Of a stretch of DNA of 64,000 nt, positions 57,478 to 64,000 are shown piece after piece. Both the position numbers and the translations under genes were made by a program. The notes beneath the pieces are model-generated. The model was not told where the DNA came from, searched no databases, and saw only the letters and a program-made list of their open reading frames with translations. How positions within the stretch are numbered: the stretch's first letter is position 1; each line of letters begins with the position of its first letter. This DNA is from Devosia equisanguinis. GTDB lineage: Bacteria; Pseudomonadota; Alphaproteobacteria; Rhizobiales; Devosiaceae. The stretch covers positions 29,702 to 93,701 of the forward strand of contig NZ_UZWD01000033.1 in the NCBI RefSeq assembly GCF_900631955.1, written 5' to 3'.

Positions 57478-59570
57478 GACTGACTATCAAGACAAAACTT
57501 GCGGCGGTGTTCACCACCGTCGTGGCGCTCTCCGGCGTCAGCATGTTCCTGGCTTTGGGTAATCTCGGCACGCTCAACAGCGAAATGGGCACCATTATCA
57601 ACGGACCGGTCGATCGTTCGTTTGAACTCAAGGACATTCAGTACGACATGATGGCCATGGGCGCCGACGCCCAGCGTCTCATTGTATCGCAGGACCGTAC
57701 CGAACTGAACGGCGTCATAACCGGCATGAACAACCGGCTGGCCGAGATCACCGGCCAGGCTCAGAAGCTGCTCGGCACCTTCTCGGACGAGGCGTCCAAT
57801 GTCGATATGCAGACCATCGTCAACAATATGGCCGACTATCGCACCGCGGTAGAGTTGATGCAGGAACAATCGCTCAAGCTGAGCGAAACCGAAGCTTTCG
57901 CTGTTACCACCACCCAGGGCAGCGCCGCGATCACCGCCCTCGAGGCCTCACTCGGACGTCTGCGTGACCAGTTGGCGGTGCGCATGAACGCCGCCGAGCC
58001 CAATGCATCGCAGGCCTATCAGGCCACCAGCGACCTGTTCCTGATGGCCAGCGACGTGTTCCGTCAGCACCGCAACGTGCTCCTGGCATCGAGCAACCCT
58101 GCAAAGCAGGACGAATGGTACGAGGACTTCAAGACCGGCGCCACCGAGTTCGCCCCTGCTTTGGATCGCCTGTCGCGCCTCTTAGGTGCAACCGACCAGG
58201 CCGCCGTCAACCAGGTCCGCACCGATGTGGCCGCGCTGATCGATGCCATGAACACCGGTAACGAAATCGCCGTGCAGCGTTCCGATTTCGCCACCGGCCA
58301 GATCAATGATGCCCAGGCAGCACCACTGCGTCAGCAGATTTCAGGTCTGATCGACACCATCGTGCAGCGCAACGACGTCCGGCTTGAACAGGCCGTGACC
58401 GCCGCCAATGCCATGTACGAGCAATCGCGCATCTTCCTGCTGGCCCTGCTCGCCGGATCTGTGCTGATCGCCGTCGTTGCCGCCGTCTGGATCGTCACGT
58501 CGATCTCCCGCGCCATGACCGCCGCCGTCCGCCTCGCCGATGAAGTCGCCGCTGGCAATCTCTCGGCCACCGCCAAGGTCAATTCCGATGACGAAGTGGG
58601 CGATCTGATCAAGGCGCTCAACGCCATGACCCAGAAGCTGCGCGAAGTGGTCGCTGAAGTCACCTCGGCCACCCGTAACGTCGCTGCCGGCTCTCAGGAA
58701 ATGTCGGCCACTGCCGAACAGCTGAGCCAGGGCGCTACCGAACAGGCCTCCTCGACCGAAGAGGCCTCCGCCTCGATGGAAGAAATGGCTGCCACCATCA
58801 AGCAGTCGGCCGACAACGCCTCCCAGACCGAAAAGATCGCCCGCCAGTCCGCGGCCGATGCCATCGCCTCGGGCGAAGCCGTCGACAACGCCGTCTCGGC
58901 CATGCAGACCATTGCCGAAAAGATCATGGTCGTGCAGGAAATCGCCCGCCAGACCGATCTGCTCGCCCTCAACGCCGCGGTGGAAGCCGCCCGTGCCGGC
59001 GAACATGGCCGCGGCTTTGCGGTCGTCGCCTCCGAAGTGCGCAAGCTCGCCGAACGCAGCCAGGCTGCCGCCGCCGAAATCTCGACGCTCTCCGGCACCA
59101 CGGTCAAGGCCGCTCAGTCTGCCGGCGAAATGCTCTCCAAGCTGGTGCCCGATATTCAGCGCACCGCCGAGCTGGTGGAGGAAATCTCCGCCGGCAGCCG
59201 TGAGCAGAATGCCGGCGCCGCCCAGATCAACACCGCCATCCAGCAGCTCGACAAGGTCACCCAGCAGAACACGTCGGCCGCCGAGGAAATGTCGGCGACC
59301 TCCGAAGAGCTGGCCAGCCAGGCCGAACAGCTGCAGTCCGCCATCAGCTACTTCCGCATCGACGCGGGCGGCCAGCACATCCAGGCTGCCGCGCAGGACA
59401 ACAATGCCGACATGCGCAAGGCAATCCTGGCCAAGGCCCCGCACATGGCCCCGCGCAAGCCGGCAGCCAAGTCCAAGGCCAAGTCGGGCGGCGGTGGCGG
59501 GTTCGATCTCGATCTCGACGACGCGCATGACGATCTCGACAGCGAGTTCACGCGCCGCGGCGCCGCCTGA
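57474..59570 (+). CDS. Transmembrane methyl-accepting chemotaxis protein
   Basis: A 698-residue receptor starting at GTG. TM1 (about residues 7-30) and TM2 (about 322-345, [21 protein letters not shown]) enclose a large, helical periplasmic sensor. It may form a helical-bundle ligand domain (many EL/AL repeats). HAMP (346-398) leads to the signalling domain with the tip [25 protein letters not shown] near 485-512 and [18 protein letters not shown]. The C-terminal tail is Lys/Ala/Gly-rich and acidic ([16 protein letters not shown]), without a WxxF motif. The ligand is unknown. Confidence 0.95.
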   Translation: MRLTIKTKLAAVFTTVVALSGVSMFLALGNLGTLNSEMGTIINGPVDRSFELKDIQYDMMAMGADAQRLIVSQDRTELNGVITGMNNRLAEITGQAQKLLGTFSDEASNVDMQTIVNNMADYRTAVELMQEQSLKLSETEAFAVTTTQGSAAITALEASLGRLRDQLAVRMNAAEPNASQAYQATSDLFLMASDVFRQHRNVLLASSNPAKQDEWYEDFKTGATEFAPALDRLSRLLGATDQAAVNQVRTDVAALIDAMNTGNEIAVQRSDFATGQINDAQAAPLRQQISGLIDTIVQRNDVRLEQAVTAANAMYEQSRIFLLALLAGSVLIAVVAAVWIVTSISRAMTAAVRLADEVAAGNLSATAKVNSDDEVGDLIKALNAMTQKLREVVAEVTSATRNVAAGSQEMSATAEQLSQGATEQASSTEEASASMEEMAATIKQSADNASQTEKIARQSAADAIASGEAVDNAVSAMQTIAEKIMVVQEIARQTDLLALNAAVEAARAGEHGRGFAVVASEVRKLAERSQAAAAEISTLSGTTVKAAQSAGEMLSKLVPDIQRTAELVEEISAGSREQNAGAAQINTAIQQLDKVTQQNTSAAEEMSATSEELASQAEQLQSAISYFRIDAGGQHIQAAAQDNNADMRKAILAKAPHMAPRKPAAKSKAKSGGGGGFDLDLDDAHDDLDSEFTRRGAA

Positions 59571-59581
59571 GGAGGCCCTTC

Positions 59582-60046
59582 ATGGCCGAACGTTCGCAAT
59601 ATGTGACCCTGGGCGTCGGCGATGAAATATTCGCCACGCCGGTGGCCCGCGTCCAGGAAATCCTGGACGTGCGGCCCATCGCCAGGCTCCCGCGCGCCCC
59701 GGACAATCTGCTCGGCATGATCGATGTCCGTGGCCAGGGCGTCCCGGTTCTCGACCTGCGGCTGACCCTGGGCATGCCCGGTGCAGCCGATACCGAGAAC
59801 ACGCGCTTCGTCGTGCTGCTCGTCGAAGGCTCGGAAGGGCCGGTGACGCTGGGCCTGCGCGCCGATCGCGTCTTCGAGGTGACGGTGCTCGACAGCGACG
59901 ACCTCGATCCGCCGCCCTCTGTCAGCGCCGGTTGGAGCGATCACTGCATCGAGGGGATTGGCCGCCGCAATGGCCAGTTCGTCACCGTGCTCGACCTCGA
60001 TCGCCTCCTGGGCAATTCCGCCCTGCTGGCCAGTCGCGCCGCCTGA
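59582..60046 (+). CDS. cheW: Third CheW-like adaptor
   Basis: A 154-residue CheW-type protein. QYVTLGVGDEIFATPVARVQEIL (residues 6-28), NLLGMIDVRGQGVPVLDLRLTLG (43-65) and RADRVFEVTVLDSDDL are clear, with the closing GIGRRNGQFVTVLDLDRLL. It is more diverged from the cheW at 56980 than would be expected of a recent copy. GAGGAG-type RBS is just upstream (after the receptor stop). Two CheW genes within one operon suggest distinct roles, for example in array geometry. Confidence 0.93.
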   Translation: MAERSQYVTLGVGDEIFATPVARVQEILDVRPIARLPRAPDNLLGMIDVRGQGVPVLDLRLTLGMPGAADTENTRFVVLLVEGSEGPVTLGLRADRVFEVTVLDSDDLDPPPSVSAGWSDHCIEGIGRRNGQFVTVLDLDRLLGNSALLASRAA

Positions 60047-60108
60047 TCCATTCACGAGTAAGCGGCCGGCGTGCGCGCCGGCCGGCCCCAAGAGTACCGG
60101 AGTTCGCT

Positions 60109-60984
60109 TTGCCCTTCTCTGCCCGCCTTCAGCCTCGCCCTGACGACGACGATCATCTCAGCCTCGTCACCTTCAACAAGATCGCGACCCTGATCGGCCA
60201 GGAAGTGGGCATCCGCCTGCCGCCGGCCAAGCGCCTGATGATCGAAGGCCGCCTGCGCAAGCGTGTGCGGGCCCTCGGCCTCGACGGCTTCGAGGCCTAT
60301 GGCAAGCACCTGTTCCGCGAGGACGGGCTGGCGAGCGAATTGCCCTACCTCATCAACGCTGTCACCACCAACAAGACCGACTTCTTCCGCGAGCCCGAGC
60401 ATTTCGAGCTCATGGAAAAGCTGCTCGTACCCACCCTCATCACCGAGCGCAAATCCGAGCGCAATCCGCTGATCAAGGTCTGGAGCGCCGCCAGTTCCAC
60501 CGGCGCGGAGGCCTATACCATCGCCATGGTCATGGCCGACCTTGCCGCCCAGCGCCGCGATTTCCGCTTTGCCGTGCTCGGCACCGACATTTCCACCGAC
60601 GTGCTCGACCAGGGCCGTGCCGCCATCTATCCGGCCGAGCAGATTGCGCCCGTGCCCCAGGCCATGCAGTCGCGGCATCTGATGTTCTCGCGCCGGCCCG
60701 GCATCCGCCCGGAAGTGCGCATTGCCCCCGAATTGCGGCGGTTGGTGCAGTTCCGCCGCCTCAACCTGATGGACGGCTCCTACCCGTTCGACCGCGACGT
60801 CGACATCATCTTCCTGCGCAATGTGCTGATCTATTTCGACAAGGCCGACCAATCCTCGGTGATTTCCCGCCTTATCGGGCATTTGCGCCCCGGCGGTTAT
60901 CTACTTCTTGGGCATTCCGAATCCATGATCGGCACCTCCATCACCATGCGGCAGGTCGCTCCTGCCGTATTCCAGAAGGTTTGA
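60109..60984 (+). CDS. cheR: Chemotaxis methyltransferase CheR
   Basis: A 291-residue SAM-dependent enzyme that methylates receptor glutamates. The N-terminal helical domain (about 20-90) includes LIGQEVGIRLPPAKRLMIEGRLRKR. The catalytic domain has TTNKTDFFREPEHFE, WSAASSTGAEAYTIAM (SAM loop) and DIIFLRNVLIYFDKADQSSVI. The start is a TTG with GGAG six bases upstream; no ATG fits. It is followed nine bases later by cheB. Confidence 0.95.
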   Translation: MPFSARLQPRPDDDDHLSLVTFNKIATLIGQEVGIRLPPAKRLMIEGRLRKRVRALGLDGFEAYGKHLFREDGLASELPYLINAVTTNKTDFFREPEHFELMEKLLVPTLITERKSERNPLIKVWSAASSTGAEAYTIAMVMADLAAQRRDFRFAVLGTDISTDVLDQGRAAIYPAEQIAPVPQAMQSRHLMFSRRPGIRPEVRIAPELRRLVQFRRLNLMDGSYPFDRDVDIIFLRNVLIYFDKADQSSVISRLIGHLRPGGYLLLGHSESMIGTSITMRQVAPAVFQKV

Positions 60985-60993
60985 GGCGCCGCC

Positions 60994-62115
60994 ATGAGCG
61001 ACAAGATCCGCGTGCTCATCGTCGACGACAGCGCCTCGGTGCGCACGACGCTGAGCGACATCATCGCCTCCGACCCCGACCTTGAAGTCATGGGCACCGC
61101 CGCCGACCCCTATATCGCGGTGGAGCGCATCCGCCACGAAGTCCCCGATGTCATCTTTCTCGATATCGAGCTGCCGCGCATGGACGGCCTCACTTTCCTG
61201 CGCAAGCTGATGTCGCAGCGCCCCATTCCGGTGGTCATCTGCTCGAGCCTGGCGCAATCGGGCTCCGACACCTTCATGCAGGCGCTCGAGGCCGGGGCCG
61301 TCGATGTGGTGGCCAAGCCGCGCGTCGACACCGCCCAGTTCCTCCAGGAATCGCGCATGCGGATTTGCGACGCCGCCAAGGCCGCTGCCCATGCCAAACT
61401 GCGCGGCATCAAGAAGGCCGCCCCGCCCATGACGGTGGAGGCCAAGCTCAATGCCGACTCCATCCTGCCCCCGCTCTCCGACCATCGCCGGCAGAGCCTG
61501 ATCGAGCGCCTTCCTGTCACCGACCCCATCGTCGCCATCGGCGCCTCCACCGGCGGCACCGAGGCCCTGCGCGAAGTGCTCGAACAATTGCCCGCGGCGA
61601 GCCCGGCCATCCTCATCGTCCAGCACATGCCCGACAAGTTCACCACCGCCTTCGCCCGCCGGCTCGACGCTGGCTGCGCCATCGCCGTAAAGGAAGCCGA
61701 GGACGGCGATCTGGTCATGCCAGGCCGCGCCCTCATCGCCCCGGGCAATTTCCATATGCTGCTGGTGCGCAACGGCTCGCGCTACACCGTCAAGATCATC
61801 GAGGGCCACCACGTCTCGCGCCACCGCCCTTCGGTCGACGTGCTGTTCCGCTCCACCGCTCAGTCCGCCGGCCGCAATGCTCTCGGCATGCTCCTGACCG
61901 GCATGGGCGACGATGGTGCCCGAGGCCTCCTTGAAATGCGGCAGATGGGCAGTCCCACCATCGCCCAGGACGAGGAAACCAGCGTGGTCTTCGGCATGCC
62001 CAAGGAAGCCATTCAGCGCGGCGCCGCCGCACGCATTCTGCCACTGGGCAAGATGGCGGGAGAAATCACCGCTTTCGGCCGCAAGGGACCTGCAGCCGCG
62101 GGAGACTACGCATGA
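60994..62115 (+). CDS. cheB: Protein-glutamate methylesterase/deamidase CheB
   Basis: A 373-residue response-regulator esterase. The receiver has Asp11/Asp12, phospho-acceptor Asp57 in [13 protein letters not shown], and AKPR with the conserved lysine. After a linker, the catalytic domain shows Ser185 in [12 protein letters not shown], His211 in VQHMP and Asp306/307 in TGMGDDGA. The length includes a slightly long linker. It opposes CheR in adaptation. No cheD is present in the window. The stop overlaps the next gene's start (ATGA). Confidence 0.97.
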   Translation: MSDKIRVLIVDDSASVRTTLSDIIASDPDLEVMGTAADPYIAVERIRHEVPDVIFLDIELPRMDGLTFLRKLMSQRPIPVVICSSLAQSGSDTFMQALEAGAVDVVAKPRVDTAQFLQESRMRICDAAKAAAHAKLRGIKKAAPPMTVEAKLNADSILPPLSDHRRQSLIERLPVTDPIVAIGASTGGTEALREVLEQLPAASPAILIVQHMPDKFTTAFARRLDAGCAIAVKEAEDGDLVMPGRALIAPGNFHMLLVRNGSRYTVKIIEGHHVSRHRPSVDVLFRSTAQSAGRNALGMLLTGMGDDGARGLLEMRQMGSPTIAQDEETSVVFGMPKEAIQRGAAARILPLGKMAGEITAFGRKGPAAAGDYA

Positions 62116-63842
62116 CCACCATTCCGAGCCCCTCCGATATCCGCCGCCTCGCCGGCGAACTGGCCAAGCCGCGCCAGGATATCGAAACCGCCTTTGTCGA
62201 TGCCGGCGCCCGCCTTTCCGAAGGCGCGGCCACGCTCAACAAGCTCACCAAGCTCTTCGATACTTTGCCCCAGGCCCTGCAGGGTGAGACCGTCTCGGCG
62301 GCCGGCGATCACCTGCGTGCGGTCGCCACCAAGGCCGGTGAACTCTCCGACGCCTTCACCCAGGAAAAGGCCGACCTGGCCCGCCTGGTCGAGGTTGTCG
62401 CCGCCGCCAGCGCCCCGATTTCCGACCTGCGCCGCACCGTCAAGATGATGGGCATCGTTTCGGTCAATGCCCGCGTCACCGCCGCCGGCATTGTCGGGGA
62501 CAGCGACGATTTCGACGTCTTCACCACCGACATCGCCACGCTCTCGGACTCGGCCAGCCAGACCATCCAGCAATTCGCCCAGGTCTATAGGCAGCTGACC
62601 ACCGAGGTGGATCGCGCCGCCCAGCAGCGCGCCCGCTTCGAAGCCAGCCATGCCCACACCCTGTCCGGCCTCGCCGGCAGCCTCACCGACACCATTGCCG
62701 CCCTCGACGCGCAACGCGACCAGGCCGCCGCAGGCAGCGCCGAGACCGGCCGCGTCTCGCGCCAGATCGTCGGCCGGATCGGCGGCGCCGTCATGGCCCT
62801 GCAGGTTGGGGATTCAACCCGCCAGCGCATCGAGCATATCGAGGCGGGCCTCGACGCCCTGGCCGACATTCTCGACGGCAAATCCACCTTCGACACCCAA
62901 CTACCGGCTGACGAGCATGCCGACGCGCTCGCCGCCATCTCCGCTCTCGAACAGGCGCAACTGGCCGATACCTCGTCGAGCTTTGCCGGTGAAATGGCCG
63001 ATGCCGAACAATCCCTGGCCGCCCTCGCCGCCGATGCCGAAATCATCATGGGCCGCAGCAAGGACCTTTACGGCTCCGGTTCGGGCAAGAGCTCGACCAT
63101 GTCCGCCCTCGGCGCGCAATTGCGCAAGGCCGTCGACATCCTGCGCGATTTCGAAGCCGAGCGCGCCAAGCTCGAAACCGTTGCCCGCGCCGTGCAGGAC
63201 ACCGTGCAGACCCTGCTCGGCCACGTCAACGCCGTCCAGGAAATCGAGGCCAATATGCGCCTCGTCAGCCTCAACGCCGCCGTGCGCTGCGCCCAGCTCG
63301 GCCCGCGCGGCGCTTCGCTCACCGTCATCGCCAGCCAGCTGCGCGAATTGACCAGCGAGACCGTCGTCGCCGCCGAAGCCGCCATGTCGCGGCTCGATGA
63401 ATCCTCGGCGCTTGCCGGTGCCTTCGGCGCCTCCGCCATCGGCGATGGCGCCGGCCAGGTCGGTCAGCTCGAACAGCGCGCCAATCTGGCGCTCGACCTG
63501 CTCAGCCAGCTCGACAAGCAGATGGTCGCGGCGCTCAACCTGCTCAACAGCGACGGACCAAAGGTCATCGCCCAATTGCAGGGCGCCGCCAATGCTTTGG
63601 CGGGTCAAGGCGCGCTGTCGGAAACCATGGACGATGTGCGCCTTCAGATCGCCGCGCTCACCGACGCCCCGCTACCCGAAAATCGCTCCGAAGCGCTCGA
63701 AACGATCATGAACGGCCTCCGCCGCCTCTACACCATGGAAGCCGCCCGCGCCGCCCACGCCCAACTCTTCGGCGCTGCCAACACCCCCGAACCCGCCGCC
63801 GAACCAGCAGCCGAAGACGAGTTTTCCGACTTCATGCTGTAG
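62112..63842 (+). CDS. Soluble coiled-coil protein with two degenerate receptor-tip-like segments
   Basis: A 576-residue, helix-rich, Ala/Glu/Gln-rich protein with no membrane segment or recognised sensor domain. Two segments resemble the MCP hairpin tip: residues 108-145 ([16 protein letters not shown], then [13 protein letters not shown]) and 376-413 ([19 protein letters not shown], then [10 protein letters not shown]). The normal tip reads [25 protein letters not shown]. Between them [16 protein letters not shown] (232-247) resembles a motif seen in some chemotaxis proteins. The C-terminal tail is Pro/Glu-rich and ends EFSDFML. It is coupled to cheB (ATGA). Function is unknown; a CheA/CheW-interacting, non-sensing array component is plausible. 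Confidence 0.8.
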   Translation: MTTIPSPSDIRRLAGELAKPRQDIETAFVDAGARLSEGAATLNKLTKLFDTLPQALQGETVSAAGDHLRAVATKAGELSDAFTQEKADLARLVEVVAAASAPISDLRRTVKMMGIVSVNARVTAAGIVGDSDDFDVFTTDIATLSDSASQTIQQFAQVYRQLTTEVDRAAQQRARFEASHAHTLSGLAGSLTDTIAALDAQRDQAAAGSAETGRVSRQIVGRIGGAVMALQVGDSTRQRIEHIEAGLDALADILDGKSTFDTQLPADEHADALAAISALEQAQLADTSSSFAGEMADAEQSLAALAADAEIIMGRSKDLYGSGSGKSSTMSALGAQLRKAVDILRDFEAERAKLETVARAVQDTVQTLLGHVNAVQEIEANMRLVSLNAAVRCAQLGPRGASLTVIASQLRELTSETVVAAEAAMSRLDESSALAGAFGASAIGDGAGQVGQLEQRANLALDLLSQLDKQMVAALNLLNSDGPKVIAQLQGAANALAGQGALSETMDDVRLQIAALTDAPLPENRSEALETIMNGLRRLYTMEAARAAHAQLFGAANTPEPAAEPAAEDEFSDFML

Positions 63843-63910
63843 GAGGGCTTTCACAACCGCCCCACCCCAACACCAGATGATTTCAAACTGGAGCGGACTC
63901 TGGGCACTTT

Positions 63911-64000
63911 CGCCTCCCTCCCCCTTGAGGGGAGGGATTGAGGGAGGGGGTCCATCAGTGGATCGCTAAACGCCCCCCACCCCGGCCCTCCCCTCAAGGG
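63911..64000. repeat. Paired inverted GC-rich repeat at the right edge
   Basis: CCCTCCCC/GGGGAGGG with loop CTTGA (63916-63936) is followed after about 50 bases by an inverted copy that begins CCCTCCCCTCAAGGG (63986-64000) and runs off the window. It follows the last chemotaxis gene by about 70 bases and is related to the element at 40738-40760. Confidence 0.65.

Overview
The window looks like chromosomal DNA of a high-GC alphaproteobacterium, most likely of the Hyphomicrobiales and perhaps close to Devosia. The reasons are an Omp19/Inh-type lipoprotein, the mdh-sucCD-sucA-odhB-lpd block, a TamA/TamB pair and short GC-rich palindromic repeats between genes. This placement is inferred from gene content only. 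I see no rRNA, tRNA, CRISPR array, insertion sequence or prophage. Coding density is high, and most genes sit in tightly packed operons with 1-4 base stop/start overlaps.

Layout. (1) 1-7.6 kb: hexuronate/pectin breakdown. A partial mannonate dehydratase gene (uxuA) is followed by a leftward operon: TRAP transporter (dctP-dctQ-dctM), GntR/FCD regulator, kduI, kduD, kdgF. A strong promoter overlapping a 10-4-10 bp inverted repeat lies ahead of it. A TRIC-type channel gene and an M15-like protein gene lie between uxuA and the operon. (2) 7.7-20.2 kb: TCA cycle on the minus strand (mdh, sucC, sucD, sucA, odhB, lpd), with five unrelated small genes between odhB and lpd. (3) 20.5-22.8 kb: zapE, an Omp19-like lipoprotein and a small DUF2007-like protein. 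(4) 23-29.5 kb: a Yej-type peptide ABC transporter in the order B-E-F-A, with a PIN-domain toxin-antitoxin pair between yejE and yejF. (5) 29.7-36.6 kb: tamA-tamB-methyltransferase. (6) 37-42.5 kb: a YdfG-like SDR, an unusual membrane histidine kinase with its LuxR-type response regulator, and two uncharacterised proteins. (7) 42.5-45.6 kb: elongation factor P with its beta-lysylation enzymes (kamA/epmB-like, epmA, efp). (8) 45.6-50 kb: YciE-like ferritin, acetyl xylan esterase, a degenerate HNH-like protein, and a divergent zinc dehydrogenase / Gfo-Idh-MocA oxidoreductase pair. (9) 50.2-63.8 kb: chemotaxis. A soluble double-PAS receptor, CheW and a REC-HD-GYP protein come first. An AT-rich leader follows, then the operon STAS-cheY-cheA-cheW-mcp-cheW-cheR-cheB and a last gene for a soluble coiled-coil protein with two receptor-tip-like segments.

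How the genes fit together. The first operon imports uronates and takes unsaturated uronate to 2-keto-3-deoxygluconate (KdgF, KduI, KduD), while UxuA reaches the same compound from mannonate. The acetyl xylan esterase and the dehydrogenase pair near 46-50 kb may belong to the same plant-polysaccharide lifestyle: an 8-base sequence (CTTGTATG) found in the operator also occurs beside uxuA and between the dehydrogenase pair. The chemotaxis block is one signalling unit. The last gene of its operon, near 62.1-63.8 kb, is the most interesting candidate for an undescribed component.
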